Assembly (NCBI GenBank): GCA_021828475.1
Contig: JAJZIY010000011.1
Span: forward strand, 1 to 64,000
Direction of reading: 5' to 3'
From: Actinomycetes bacterium
GTDB taxonomy: Bacteria > Actinomycetota > Acidimicrobiia > Acidimicrobiales > Palsa-688
DNA: 64,000 bases
Positions within the stretch are counted from its first letter, which is position 1. Each line of letters opens with the position of its first letter. Made by a program: the position numbers and the translations under genes. Under the pieces are notes generated by a model, which had not been told where the DNA came from, did no database searches, and was given only the letters and a program-made list of their open reading frames with translations. Below are positions 1 to 7,677 of this stretch, one piece after another.

Positions 1-1
1 T

Positions 2-157
2 TTCGCCGAGGGCATCCGCCAGACCGTGGCATGGTTCGACGACGACCCTGCCCGCCGGGACCTCGACAACGAGGCCAATGCCCTCTGGGACGCCATGGCC
101 GCCATCTACACGGCCGCCCTGTCGGCAGCGGCGGGCCTCCGACGGCCAGCCGACTGA
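2..157 (+). CDS. C-terminal end of an NAD-dependent epimerase/dehydratase-like protein (partial)
   Basis: Only the last 51 codons are in the window; the frame is open to the left edge and ends at TGA 155-157. The peptide carries EGIRQTVAWFDDDPARR followed by a helix with NALWD. This resembles the C-terminal end of extended SDR sugar-nucleotide epimerases/dehydratases, where a conserved EGI(R/K)xTVxWF stretch closes the substrate domain. The NAD-binding part lies outside, so substrate and reaction cannot be stated. Confidence 0.6.
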   Translation, partial: FAEGIRQTVAWFDDDPARRDLDNEANALWDAMAAIYTAALSAAAGLRRPAD

Positions 158-233
158 GGCCCCGCCACCCGGTAACGGTCCACCACTCCACCGTCGCGCG
201 GGCCGCTGTTGTCCTCGGCACCTCCCATGCCGG

Positions 234-1052
234 TCACTGTCGGCCGGCGAGGTCAGTCACATACTGGCCGACCATCGGGCCGAACACCTCGAGGGCGGCG
301 CCAATCGCTGCACCTACATCGTTTCCCGGCCAGTTCGAAGGCAGCAAGGCGGCGGGGAGATCGGGATCTGCGGCGGCCGTCTCGAAAAGTGGCAGCGCCG
401 CCGCAGCGAAGGCCGCAAACGAGTGGTCGCTCTGCGCGAAGCGGGCGCGGTCGATGCGTGCTCGGGCGTCGGCCACCACCGCGCGGTAACGCGTGGCGAG
501 CCGGTCGAGATCCCATAGGTCGGCAGCCACCCGACGGCTGTCGTCGGCCTCGAGGGTGACCTGGACCCACAGCACTTGGCTGCCGGTCGGCTGGTCCGCA
601 AGCAAGGAACGCAGCTCGTCCGACCGGTCGGTGGTGGCGATGAGCAGACCAGGACGGAGCACGGCGTAACCGAGAAGCTGTGCGCTGCGCCGCAAGCGGT
701 CCCGGTAAGGCCGAGACCGTTCGGGGACCTCGTAGAGCACCCCGTGGAACGAGCCGGACCAGGCCGGCCGCTGACCGCGCAGCTGGCGTTCCATACGGGC
801 CTGGGCGGCGTACACCGCTGGCGCCAGACGGTACCGGGCCGTCCGCCCGGCGCGCTCGGAGCTGAGCAGTCCGCCTACGCCCGCCGTTCCCACAGGGCTG
901 GGGAACGCCTGGGGGCCGCCGCCCACGCCCGGGGAGAAGTGCCCCCTCCGATGCCCTCGTAGCCGCCCCGTTGCCCCACCCAGGTGGCCGCCGTCGATCG
1001 ACCTCACCGCTGCTTCCCTGGTCGCCTCGGGGCGGCGGGGAAGGTCGACCAC
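234..1052 (-). CDS. PaaX-like transcriptional regulator with unclear N-terminus
   Basis: The C-terminal two thirds match the PaaX family, GntR-like repressors first known from phenylacetate catabolism: SERAGRTARYRL closes the wing of the winged helix, the central Cas2-like domain has WSGSFHGVLYEVPE and RDRLRRSAQLLGY, and the C-terminal domain has DLWDLDRLATRYRAVVADAR. The expected N-terminal winged-helix core (about 60 residues before the wing) is poorly recognisable in this frame. GTG at 1052 is simply the first possible start, with no good ribosome site. Either the N-terminus is divergent, or a frameshift or decay has damaged it. No catabolic operon adjoins it, so its target is unknown. Confidence 0.6.
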   Translation of the reverse strand: MVDLPRRPEATREAAVRSIDGGHLGGATGRLRGHRRGHFSPGVGGGPQAFPSPVGTAGVGGLLSSERAGRTARYRLAPAVYAAQARMERQLRGQRPAWSGSFHGVLYEVPERSRPYRDRLRRSAQLLGYAVLRPGLLIATTDRSDELRSLLADQPTGSQVLWVQVTLEADDSRRVAADLWDLDRLATRYRAVVADARARIDRARFAQSDHSFAAFAAAALPLFETAAADPDLPAALLPSNWPGNDVGAAIGAALEVFGPMVGQYVTDLAGRQ

Positions 1053-1143
1053 GAGCGGATGTGGCCGCTACCCTGGCAGCGAGATGGACCAGATGCGAGA
1101 GACAGAGATGCCCGGGCAACCAGGCACGCGCTGACCGTCAGGT

Positions 1144-1242
1144 GCGGCCCATACGGGCCGCCCAGTCACCGCGTGCCGCCTCCGTGAGCGGCACCGCCGG
1201 CCTCGGCGCCGGCCAGACAAGCCCACCTGCGGGGTGGGTTTT
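1144..1242 (+). promoter_or_regulatory. Predicted structured 5' leader/attenuator upstream of the MFS gene
   Basis: Three stem-loops follow one another. Stem 1 is 1144-1150 with 1155-1161 (7 bp perfect, 4-nt loop). Stem 2 is 1173-1179 with 1188-1194 (7 bp perfect). The third is 1219-1227 with 1233-1241 (CCACCC/GGGTGG plus a G-U and two A-U pairs), running into TTTT at 1239-1242. The last resembles an intrinsic terminator and sits about 37 nt before the MFS start, ahead of its ribosome site, where an attenuator or riboswitch expression platform would lie. I do not recognise a known riboswitch consensus. Confidence 0.35.
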
Positions 1243-1279
1243 CAGTCCGTGCCGTCCTGCTCCCGGAGGAGTACCAACG

Positions 1280-2560
1280 ATGAGCCCGTACCGCTTGGCC
1301 TGCCTGTCCTATATCGCGCTCGCCCTGCCAGCCTCGACGCTCGGCCTCCTGTGGCCCAGCATGCGCCTGAGCGTCCACCAGCCCGTGGCCGCGCTCGGTG
1401 CCTTCCTCGTCGTCGGCACAGCGGCCTCCGTCATTGCCAGCCTGGCATACCAGCGCTTCCTCGCCCGCATCGCCATCAGCGTGGTCGCCGCCGGCGGGGC
1501 GGGAGCGGTGTCGTCTGCACTGGTCCTCGAATCGCTCGCCCCGTCGTTCGCTGTCCTGCTGATCGGCTCTGCGTTGTTCAGCCTGGGCTTCGGCTCGCTC
1601 GACACGGCTGTGAACGCCTATGGCGCGCAGCGTTTCGGCCCCCGCCAGAACAACTGGGCGCACGCCGCGTACAGCCTCGGTGCCGTGCTCGGTCCTCTGC
1701 TCGTCGCCAACCTGCTGAGCGCCGGCACGGGCTGGCGCTGGGCGCTCGCCGCCGTAGCCGTGCCGCCGGGCTGCGTCAGCCTGCTGCTGCTCGCCTACCG
1801 GGCAAGATGGCGCCCGCTCGCCGTCCCCCCCGTGGCGCACGTCCCGGCAACCGCCGCCGCGGCCCACGGGACGGCAGGAGGGCCTGCATCGTACGCCCCT
1901 GGCCCCGAGCCCACCCCCCGCCAGCGCGCGCTCCCGAGCACGGCAGCGCCGGCGCGCTTTACGTCCAGCACACTGCCAGTGACCGCGCTCGTCCGCCTCG
2001 GCGCGGCACTCGCCTTCTGCGCTCTCGAAACCGGCGCCGAGTCGGCCGCAGGAATATGGGGCTTCCTCTACCTGGTGGACGCCCGCGCCATGTCGACAGC
2101 GGGTGCCGGGCTGGTGCTCTCCGCCTACTGGGCCACCATGTTCGCCGGGAGGGCCGTGCTCGGCCAGCTTGCCGAAAGCCTCGGTGCTTTAAGGGTCATG
2201 TCGTGGGCAGTCGTCGCCGTCGCGGCAGGTGCCGCCCTCATGGCCGTGCGGGGCTCCACGGGCCTCGCTGTCGCCGGCCTGCTGCTGATCGGGACGGGGT
2301 GCGCTCCGCTGTTCCCTCTCATGAACGCGACGACCGCTGATCGTTGGGCGTCCCACGGGAGCCGAGCTGTCACGCGTGTCGCCAGCCTCCAGGTGGCCGC
2401 CTCCACCCTGGGCGGGGCGGCAGTGCCTGTAGGCGCCGGCCTCGTCCTCAATGCCCACCACGCCGGTGCGCTGGCCCCGGTGCTGGTCGTCGCTACCCTG
2501 GCCATGACAGTCGCGTACGTGCCCGTATCGCGCGGGCCCAGGCGGAGACCTGTGCCGTGA
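1280..2560 (+). CDS. MFS transporter
   Basis: A 426-residue integral membrane protein with about twelve hydrophobic segments split by a polar Pro/Ala-rich cytoplasmic loop near residues 180-230, the usual 6+6 layout of major facilitator superfamily proteins. The first half has SLGFGSLDTAVNAYG and the second YWATMFAGRAVLGQLAE, a loop resembling the MFS motif between helices. ATG 1280 was chosen because GGAGGA lies at 1265-1270 and the hydrophobic first helix begins within ten residues; the longer open frame upstream is not protein-like. The substrate cannot be deduced. A terminator-like hairpin precedes the ribosome site, so attenuation is possible. Confidence 0.85.
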   Translation: MSPYRLACLSYIALALPASTLGLLWPSMRLSVHQPVAALGAFLVVGTAASVIASLAYQRFLARIAISVVAAGGAGAVSSALVLESLAPSFAVLLIGSALFSLGFGSLDTAVNAYGAQRFGPRQNNWAHAAYSLGAVLGPLLVANLLSAGTGWRWALAAVAVPPGCVSLLLLAYRARWRPLAVPPVAHVPATAAAAHGTAGGPASYAPGPEPTPRQRALPSTAAPARFTSSTLPVTALVRLGAALAFCALETGAESAAGIWGFLYLVDARAMSTAGAGLVLSAYWATMFAGRAVLGQLAESLGALRVMSWAVVAVAAGAALMAVRGSTGLAVAGLLLIGTGCAPLFPLMNATTADRWASHGSRAVTRVASLQVAASTLGGAAVPVGAGLVLNAHHAGALAPVLVVATLAMTVAYVPVSRGPRRRPVP

Positions 2561-2655
2561 GGGGGAGGAGGACAGCGACTTGCGCCCCTTTGCACCCGGG
2601 CCAGGAGCGCACGGACGCGACGCTACAGATGGGCCGGGAAGGAGCGAGGACCGAG

Positions 2656-2728
2656 AGCGGACGACGGGATTCGAACCCGCGACCCTCACCTTGGCAAGGT
2701 GATGCTCTACCAACTGAGCCACGTCCGC
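2656..2728 (-). tRNA. tRNA-Gly (anticodon GCC)
   Basis: The reverse complement folds as a cloverleaf: acceptor arm GCGGACG paired with CGTCCGC, D-arm sequence GGCTCAGTTGGTAGAGC, anticodon stem CACCT/AGGTG enclosing TTGCCAA (anticodon GCC), and T-arm GGGTTCGAATCCC. The discriminator base is T and CCA is not encoded. It lies between the MFS gene and a small membrane protein gene. Confidence 0.97.
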
Positions 2729-2742
2729 GTTGCCCCCATACG

Positions 2743-3429
2743 TTAGCGCCTGGCGCCGAGCTTCTCCAGGCACTCGAAGGGCTCCCCCACCACACCGGGG
2801 TTGACCAGGACCGCCACCTCCGTCCCGCGCGGGCACGAGCCGGCCGGGGCGTCGGCGCTCACCACCGCCGCCACCTTGACCACCGCCTGCGGGCTGGAGC
2901 AGGCAACGGGGCTGGTCGAGTAGGACGGCGCAGACGGCGTCCCGCCTCCGCGCGGCAGGCACTTGCCCCGTAGGGCCATTGCGGAGGCGATGTCGGCCTG
3001 CGTGGCCCTGGCAGGGGGTTTCACGGCCTCGAAGACGGCGACGCCCACGATCGCCAGGGCGATGAGGATGGGTACCAACCTGTACGGGGAGCGCATGGGC
3101 GCCCGGGTGCTCATGGCGTCTGTCGCCTGCCGAGGCGCATGCGGGCCGGGGGCACCCCCGGGACGGGCGACCGCTTTGCCACCGCTCGGGGCCTGCTCCG
3201 GCGCGCCGGTGGGCGTTGGCCGCCCCGTCCGGGCGGCCGGGCCCGGCGCCAGGGCCGTACCGGCCCCGGAGAGCTCGCGCGCCCAGCGGTCCGGGACCGG
3301 GGGCGCGTCGGCCCCCTCGTGCCAGGTGACCCAGCGCTTCAGGCCCTCGTTGTACCAGAGCGCCCGGCCCGAAGCCGAACGCCGCCATCTCACGCCCCGG
3401 AAGACGACCTCCTCTGTCTCGGCGCTCAC
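2743..3429 (-). CDS. DUF2510-like single-pass membrane protein, unknown function
   Basis: 228 residues. The N-terminal 45 residues have aromatic residues spaced as in DUF2510 (FRGVRWRRSASGRALWYNE then RWVTWHE). A Pro/Gly/Ala-rich cytoplasmic linker follows, then one transmembrane helix (LVPILIALAIVGVAVFEAV), and an external domain of about 85 residues with five cysteines. GTG 3429 overlaps the TGA of the upstream DNA glycosylase gene by four bases (GTGA), indicating translational coupling. The link with base-excision repair appears positional rather than functional. The partner and role of the extracellular domain are unknown. Confidence 0.7.
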   Translation of the reverse strand: MSAETEEVVFRGVRWRRSASGRALWYNEGLKRWVTWHEGADAPPVPDRWARELSGAGTALAPGPAARTGRPTPTGAPEQAPSGGKAVARPGGAPGPHAPRQATDAMSTRAPMRSPYRLVPILIALAIVGVAVFEAVKPPARATQADIASAMALRGKCLPRGGGTPSAPSYSTSPVACSSPQAVVKVAAVVSADAPAGSCPRGTEVAVLVNPGVVGEPFECLEKLGARR

Positions 3430-4286
3430 TTGAGCAACCTCGACAGGCGACGGTCGGCGAGGGCCCGGCCTCCGGTCTGGCACCCAGGGCAGTACTGGAA
3501 GCTGCGGTTGGCCAGGTGCACCTCGCGCACGGTGCCGCCACAGGCTGGGCAAGCCTGCCCGGCCCTCCCGTGCACGTTGAGACCCGCCCGCTTGGCGTCC
3601 TTCAGCTCCCTCGCGGCCTGCCCCAGGCTCCGCTCCACCGCCTTGCGCAGGGTGCCCGTGAGCGCGTGGTAGAGCCGCTCCAGCTCATCTGCCGTGAGCT
3701 TGGAGGCCGTCTTGAACGGCGACAGCCGGGCCGCCCACAGGATCTCGTCGGAGTAGGCGTTGCCCACGCCGGCCAGCACCGACTGGTCGGCCAGGACGGT
3801 CTTGAGCCGGCCGGCTTCCCGGCCCAGCACCGCGGCCAGGGCGGCCTCGTCGAAACCTTCGGAGAGGGGGTCGGGCCCCAGCCTGGCGATCCCCTCGACC
3901 TGGTCCAGGGCCCGCACCACCCAGATCGCCAGGCGCTTCTCCGTGCCCTGCTCGGTGAGGTCGAAGCCGGCGCCACCCGAGAGGCCCACCCGGAGCGCCA
4001 GCGGGCCGCGCCCCGGCTTGGGGCGGCCCGCTGGCAAGGGGTCGCGCCAGTGCAGCCAGCCGGCTCGCGCCAGGTGCGTGACGAGCCAGAGGCCGTCGAG
4101 GTCGGTGCACAGGTACTTGCCGACGCGCTCGGCACCGGCGACCCGGCGCCCGACCAGCGACTCGAGCGCCGGGTCGTAGGTCTTGAGGGCAGACAGCGAC
4201 GCCAGCTCCGCCCGCTCGACGGTCCGCCCGCCTGCCTGCTCGCCCAGGAACATGGCAAGGGCTTCGACTTCGGGCAGCTCAGGCAC
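3426..4286 (-). CDS. Fpg/Nei family DNA glycosylase/AP lyase
   Basis: 286 residues. The start gives PELPEVE, the family signature in which the proline (after Met removal) is the Schiff-base nucleophile and Glu3 the acid. The middle has VLADQSVLAGVGNAYSDEIL, the helix-two-turn-helix motif. The C-terminus has a zinc finger (CPACGG ... YCPGCQTGG). It would excise oxidised bases and nick the abasic site. Whether it prefers Fpg-type (8-oxoguanine) or Nei-type substrates cannot be read reliably. Start is GTG 4286, three bases after the dUTPase stop, so both probably share a transcript. Confidence 0.9.
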   Translation of the reverse strand: MPELPEVEALAMFLGEQAGGRTVERAELASLSALKTYDPALESLVGRRVAGAERVGKYLCTDLDGLWLVTHLARAGWLHWRDPLPAGRPKPGRGPLALRVGLSGGAGFDLTEQGTEKRLAIWVVRALDQVEGIARLGPDPLSEGFDEAALAAVLGREAGRLKTVLADQSVLAGVGNAYSDEILWAARLSPFKTASKLTADELERLYHALTGTLRKAVERSLGQAARELKDAKRAGLNVHGRAGQACPACGGTVREVHLANRSFQYCPGCQTGGRALADRRLSRLLK

Positions 4287-4289
4287 CGC

Positions 4290-4751
4290 CTACCTCCCGC
4301 TGTGGCCGAAGCCTCCGAGGCCGCGCTCGCTCCCGGCCAGCTCCTCGACGGCCACGAACTCGGCCTCCGCGACCGCCTTGATCACCAACTGCGCCACCCG
4401 GTCGCCCCGGCGTACCTCGTAGGCGTGCTCGGGGTCGGTGTTGACCAGCAGCACCTTGACCTCGTCCCGGTAACCGGAGTCGATGAGACCGGGGGCGTTG
4501 AGCACGGTGACGCCGTGCCTGAGCGCAAGGCCGCTGCGTGGCTGGACGAAGCCCCCGTACCCGGGAGGCAGGGCGATGGCGATGCCGGTGGGCACCAGGG
4601 CCCGCCCGCCGCCGGCACCGATGGTCACGTCGGTACGCGCCCGCAGGTCAGCGCCAGCGTCGCCTACCCGGGCGTACCCCGGGAGGCCGAGGTCGGGGTC
4701 CAGCTGGCGCACCTCTACCGTCACGCGCTGGCCAGGCTCCACGGCGCCCAC
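4290..4751 (-). CDS. dut: dUTP diphosphatase (dUTPase)
   Basis: 153 residues, normal for the trimeric dUTPase family. The five motifs are present in order: DAGADLRA (1), PRSGLALRHG (2), NAPGLIDSGYRDEV with the catalytic Asp (3), RGDRVAQLVI (4) and a Gly-rich C-terminal arm RGLGGFGHSGR (5). It hydrolyses dUTP to dUMP and pyrophosphate, keeping uracil out of DNA and feeding thymidylate synthesis. It is followed after three bases by a DNA glycosylase gene, giving a small genome-protection operon. GTG 4751 is the chosen start; oligoribonuclease is divergent. Confidence 0.95.
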   Translation of the reverse strand: MGAVEPGQRVTVEVRQLDPDLGLPGYARVGDAGADLRARTDVTIGAGGGRALVPTGIAIALPPGYGGFVQPRSGLALRHGVTVLNAPGLIDSGYRDEVKVLLVNTDPEHAYEVRRGDRVAQLVIKAVAEAEFVAVEELAGSERGLGGFGHSGR

Positions 4752-4790
4752 GCTAGTGCCCGGTCGTGCCCGCCAATTAGAGTCCGGTCG

Positions 4791-5336
4791 GTGCTCGTCT
4801 GGCTAGATCTCGAAATGACCGGCCTGGAGCCCTCGCGCGACCACATCGTGGAGATCGCCACGCTCGTAACCGACGACGAGCTCGAGGTGGTCGCCGAGGG
4901 GCCGGACATGGTCATCGCCACCCCACCCGAGGCCCTCGCCCAGATGGACGACGTGGTGCGCCAGATGCACACCCGCAGCGGCCTGCTACAGGCCATCGCC
5001 GCCTCGGACGTCAGCCTGGAGACGGCCGCCGGCGAGACGCTGGCGTTCGTGCGCAAGCACGTCCCCGAAGCCCGCAAGGTACCCCTGTGCGGCAACTCGA
5101 TCGGCACCGACCGGCGGTTCCTCGCCGCCTACATGCCGGACCTCGACAACTACCTGCACTACCGCAACGTCGATGTGTCGACCATCAAGGAGCTGGCCCG
5201 GCGCTGGTACCCCGAGGCGTTCACCGCCGCCCCCCGCAAGCAGGGCGCCCACCGGGCGCTGGACGACATCAGGGAGAGCATCGCCGAGCTGCGCTTCTGG
5301 CGTTCGGCAATTTTCAGGGAAAGATCTTTGCCCTAA
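4791..5336 (+). CDS. orn: Oligoribonuclease
   Basis: 181 residues. DEDDh exonuclease motifs are visible: LVWLDLEMTGL (Exo I, Asp and Glu), LCGNSIGTDRRFL (Exo II), and KQGAHRALDDIRESI (Exo III with His and Asp). Orn degrades 2-5-nt RNAs, including the pGpG left by c-di-GMP phosphodiesterases, relevant because a GGDEF-EAL protein lies at 36.5 kb. GTG 4791 was chosen because it begins just before Exo I and a TAGAGT -10-like box (4778-4783) ends seven bases upstream with no ribosome site, as in leaderless genes. The much longer open frame upstream is antisense to the repair operon and is spurious. Confidence 0.95.
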   Translation: MLVWLDLEMTGLEPSRDHIVEIATLVTDDELEVVAEGPDMVIATPPEALAQMDDVVRQMHTRSGLLQAIAASDVSLETAAGETLAFVRKHVPEARKVPLCGNSIGTDRRFLAAYMPDLDNYLHYRNVDVSTIKELARRWYPEAFTAAPRKQGAHRALDDIRESIAELRFWRSAIFRERSLP

Positions 5337-5405
5337 GCGCAGGTGCGTGGCACCATGGGTTCGTACCGGTCGTGCCAACGACCGGACTCCAGAGCGGAGG
5401 TACAG

Positions 5406-5717
5406 ATGACCCGAGTGATGGACGCCCAGTTCCTCGAGGACGCGACGGGCCGGCGGCGCCAGAGCAGCCGTGCCACACGCCACGCCGTTCGCAGCCACCT
5501 GCATGCGGCCACCTACGACGAGGACACACTGGAAAACGCCGTCTTGCCCGTGGTACCTCACGACGTCGGGCGCAAGACGTCCCCTCGTCCCCACAGAGCC
5601 CCGGCACCGGGCCGGCGCGGGGGCTTCAAGGTCTGGAAGACTGCGTTCTGGAAGCGCCGGCGCAGGCTCTGGGCGGAGCGCAACGCTGCGGCCAGAGCCA
5701 TAGCCGAGTCGGACTAG
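5406..5717 (+). CDS. Small basic protein of unknown function
   Basis: 103 residues starting at ATG 5406, with a good ribosome site (GGAGG, 5396-5400). It is strongly basic (RRRQSSRATRH, then KVWKTAFWKRRRRLWAERN near the end) with a short acidic middle (YDEDTLENAV). It has no membrane segment or cysteine pair, and I do not recognise a family. The basic, aromatic C-terminal helix suggests nucleic-acid or membrane-surface binding, which is inference only. The ribosome site and codon pattern support it being real. Confidence 0.6.
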   Translation: MTRVMDAQFLEDATGRRRQSSRATRHAVRSHLHAATYDEDTLENAVLPVVPHDVGRKTSPRPHRAPAPGRRGGFKVWKTAFWKRRRRLWAERNAAARAIAESD

Positions 5718-5742
5718 CCGCGCCCCGCCCGGGCGGCCTGAG

Positions 5743-5783
5743 GGGACGTGAGCTCACTGCCGAGCGGACGGAGCTCACGTCCC
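5743..5783. terminator. 13-bp perfect inverted repeat, terminator-like
   Basis: GGGACGTGAGCTC (5743-5755) is repeated inverted at 5771-5783 with a 15-nt loop, 26 bp after the stop of the small basic protein gene. There is no T-tract, so it may be a stem-loop that stabilises or ends the transcript rather than a classical intrinsic terminator. A dimer-binding site is the alternative. Confidence 0.5.
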
Positions 5784-5953
5784 TGGTACCGCCTTGGACC
5801 AGCGAAAGGGCCACCGGGCGCCAACGTGGAGCGGCTCCCCCTGCCAGGCGAAGGCACCGGCGAGACCGGGGAAGGAGCACGGACCGTTCCGCCACGAGTG
5901 CGGGCCGTTCACGGTCCCCCCACTTAGGAGCGGGGTGCACCTAACCTTGCCCC

Positions 5954-6343
5954 ATGCTCGAACCCAATGTAAAGTCCCTGGCCCAGGGCAAGAACTTTGC
6001 CGCCTTCTCGACCCTGCTACCCGACGGCCAACCGATGACGCATGTCATGTGGGTTGACGCCGACGACGAGCACCTGCTCATAAACACCGAGGTCGGACGG
6101 CAGAAGTTCCGCAACGTGAGCCGTGACCCCCGCGTCACGGTCACGGTCATCGATGCCGCCAGCCCCTACCGCTACGTCGAGGTGCGGGGCGAGGTCGTCC
6201 AGACCGTGCGGGGCCAGGAGGCGCGCGACCACATAGACCAACTGAGCCAGAAGTACACAGGTGGCCCCTACGACGCCTCGGCGATCCAGACCGAGCGGGT
6301 GATCCTGCGGATCACGCCGAGCCGCCAGCGGGCCAACGGCTGA
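5954..6343 (+). CDS. PPOX-class (F420/FMN split-barrel) oxidoreductase
   Basis: 129 residues. The pattern FAAFSTLLPDGQPMTHVMWVD, then a stretch ending EVGRQKFRNVSRDPRVTVTV and YRYVEVRGEVV, is that of the pyridoxamine-oxidase-like split barrel in actinobacterial F420-dependent proteins. These bind deazaflavin or flavin and reduce small substrates; the substrate here is not predictable. ATG 5954 follows a TAACCT box (5942-5947) by six bases and has no ribosome site, fitting a leaderless transcript. It lies alone between a hairpin and the convergent msrB. Confidence 0.85.
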   Translation: MLEPNVKSLAQGKNFAAFSTLLPDGQPMTHVMWVDADDEHLLINTEVGRQKFRNVSRDPRVTVTVIDAASPYRYVEVRGEVVQTVRGQEARDHIDQLSQKYTGGPYDASAIQTERVILRITPSRQRANG

Positions 6344-6399
6344 CGGCTGACGGCGAGGCAGCCCGCCGGGGCGTCACCCGCGCACCGGCGGGCTACGCC

Positions 6400-6807
6400 T
6401 CAGCTCTCCTTGAAGTCCAGGGCGAGCGAGTTGATGCAATAACGCTGGCCGGTGGGCGCCGGACCGTCGTCGAAGACGTGGCCGAGGTGCCCGCCGCAGG
6501 CGCGACAGACCACCTCCGTCCTCGTCGTGCCGTGGCTGGTGTCGGTCCGCAACTCGACCGAGGCGGCGGTAGCCGGCTCGTAGAAGCTGGGCCAGCCCGA
6601 GCCGGAGTCGAACTTGGTGGTGCTGTCGAACAGGACGGTGCCACAGCCTGCACAGCGGTAGGTCCCGTCAGCGTGGTTGTGCACGTGCTCCCCCGACCAG
6701 GGAGGCTCGGTCGCCGCCTGGCGGAGGACCTGGTAGCGGTCGGGGCTCAACTCGGACCGCCACTGCTCGTCACTTCGGATGGCCTCTGCGGCTTCTTCGT
6801 TGTCCAC
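6400..6807 (-). CDS. msrB: Peptide-methionine (R)-S-oxide reductase MsrB
   Basis: 135 residues. Two CxxC zinc pairs (YRCAGCG and VCRACGG), the motif FDSGSGWPSF, and the catalytic cysteine in GQRYCINSLALDF are all present. It repairs methionine-R-sulfoxide in proteins using thioredoxin. GTG 6807 begins just before the conserved fold and is preceded by TACTCT (-10-like, complement of 6814-6819) six bases upstream. The open frame continues far upstream but over the divergent glucokinase gene, so that extension is not real. The ppgK start is 87 bp away on the other strand, so the two share an intergenic promoter region. Confidence 0.95.
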   Translation of the reverse strand: MDNEEAAEAIRSDEQWRSELSPDRYQVLRQAATEPPWSGEHVHNHADGTYRCAGCGTVLFDSTTKFDSGSGWPSFYEPATAASVELRTDTSHGTTRTEVVCRACGGHLGHVFDDGPAPTGQRYCINSLALDFKES

Positions 6808-6894
6808 CGGGTCAGAGTACCGCCCATGCGTGGAGCGCCAACGCCGGCGGGACGCCCACCTGTAGGCCAGCCTTCCCTCGATTAGGCTCATGGC

Positions 6895-7677
6895 GTGGGA
6901 ATACTCGGTTTCGGGATCGACATCGGTGGGTCGGGCATCAAGGGGGCTGTCGTCGACCTCGAAGCGGGCGGGCTGGCAACCGAGCGTTACAAGGTGCTCA
7001 CACCCCAGCCCTCGACACCGGCGGCGGTAGCCAACGCCTGCGCCGAGGTGGTGGCTCACTTCGGGTGGCAAGGCCCACTGGGCTGCACCTTTCCGGCGGT
7101 GGTGCAGAACGGCGTCGCCCGCACGGCCGCCAACGTCGACCAGGGGTGGATCGGCACCAACATCGAAAAGGTCATGTCCGCCTCCACCGGCCTGGCGGTA
7201 ACGGCGGTCAACGACGCAGACGCGGCCGGGATCGCCGAGGCCTACTGGGGGGCGGCCAAGGGCACCAGGGGCCTCGTCATCGTCGTCACCCTCGGGACCG
7301 GCATCGGCACCGCCCTGATCTACAACGGCGTCCTCGTACCCAATTCGGAGCTGGGGCACATCGAGCTGGACGGCGAAGACTACGAGACGCGAGCATCCGC
7401 CGCTGCCCGTGAGCGCGAGTCGCTCAGCTGGGACAAGTGGGCCAAGCGCCTGCAGCGCTACTTCTCGGCCCTGGAGGCCTACCTACGGCCCGAGCTCTTC
7501 GTCGTCGGGGGCGGGGTCAGTCGCCGGGCCGAGAAGTTCCTGCCCCTGCTCAGCCTCGACACGGCGATCCTCCCGGCGAAGTTCCAGAACGAAGCCGGGA
7601 TCGCCGGCGCCGCCTACCTGGCGTCCGACCTGGGACCGGCACCGTTCGAGGTCACGGGCCGGCAATCCCGAGGCTGA
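6895..7677 (+). CDS. ppgK: Polyphosphate glucokinase
   Basis: 260 residues of the ROK/ASKHA fold. GIDIGGSGIKGAVVDL is the phosphate-1 loop, AVNDADAAGIAEA carries the catalytic Asp, and VVTLGTGIGTALI plus NSELGHIEL are the actinobacterial polyphosphate glucokinase signatures. It phosphorylates glucose to glucose-6-phosphate using inorganic polyphosphate or ATP, feeding glycolysis and the zwf gene at 30.6 kb. Start is GTG 6895; TAGGCT at 6883-6888 ends six bases upstream, the leaderless pattern. Its 3' end overlaps the convergent ABC exporter gene by 26 bp (7652-7677). Confidence 0.95.
   Translation: MGILGFGIDIGGSGIKGAVVDLEAGGLATERYKVLTPQPSTPAAVANACAEVVAHFGWQGPLGCTFPAVVQNGVARTAANVDQGWIGTNIEKVMSASTGLAVTAVNDADAAGIAEAYWGAAKGTRGLVIVVTLGTGIGTALIYNGVLVPNSELGHIELDGEDYETRASAAARERESLSWDKWAKRLQRYFSALEAYLRPELFVVGGGVSRRAEKFLPLLSLDTAILPAKFQNEAGIAGAAYLASDLGPAPFEVTGRQSRG

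Noticed and set aside
253-1119. Alternative minus-strand frame for the PaaX-like gene
   Set aside because: It lacks every PaaX motif and is Arg/Pro/Gly-rich, as is usual for a shadow frame; a possible short frameshifted part could not be located.
3516-4790. Upstream extension of the oligoribonuclease frame
   Set aside because: It is antisense to the glycosylase and dUTPase genes, and Exo I begins only at 4791.
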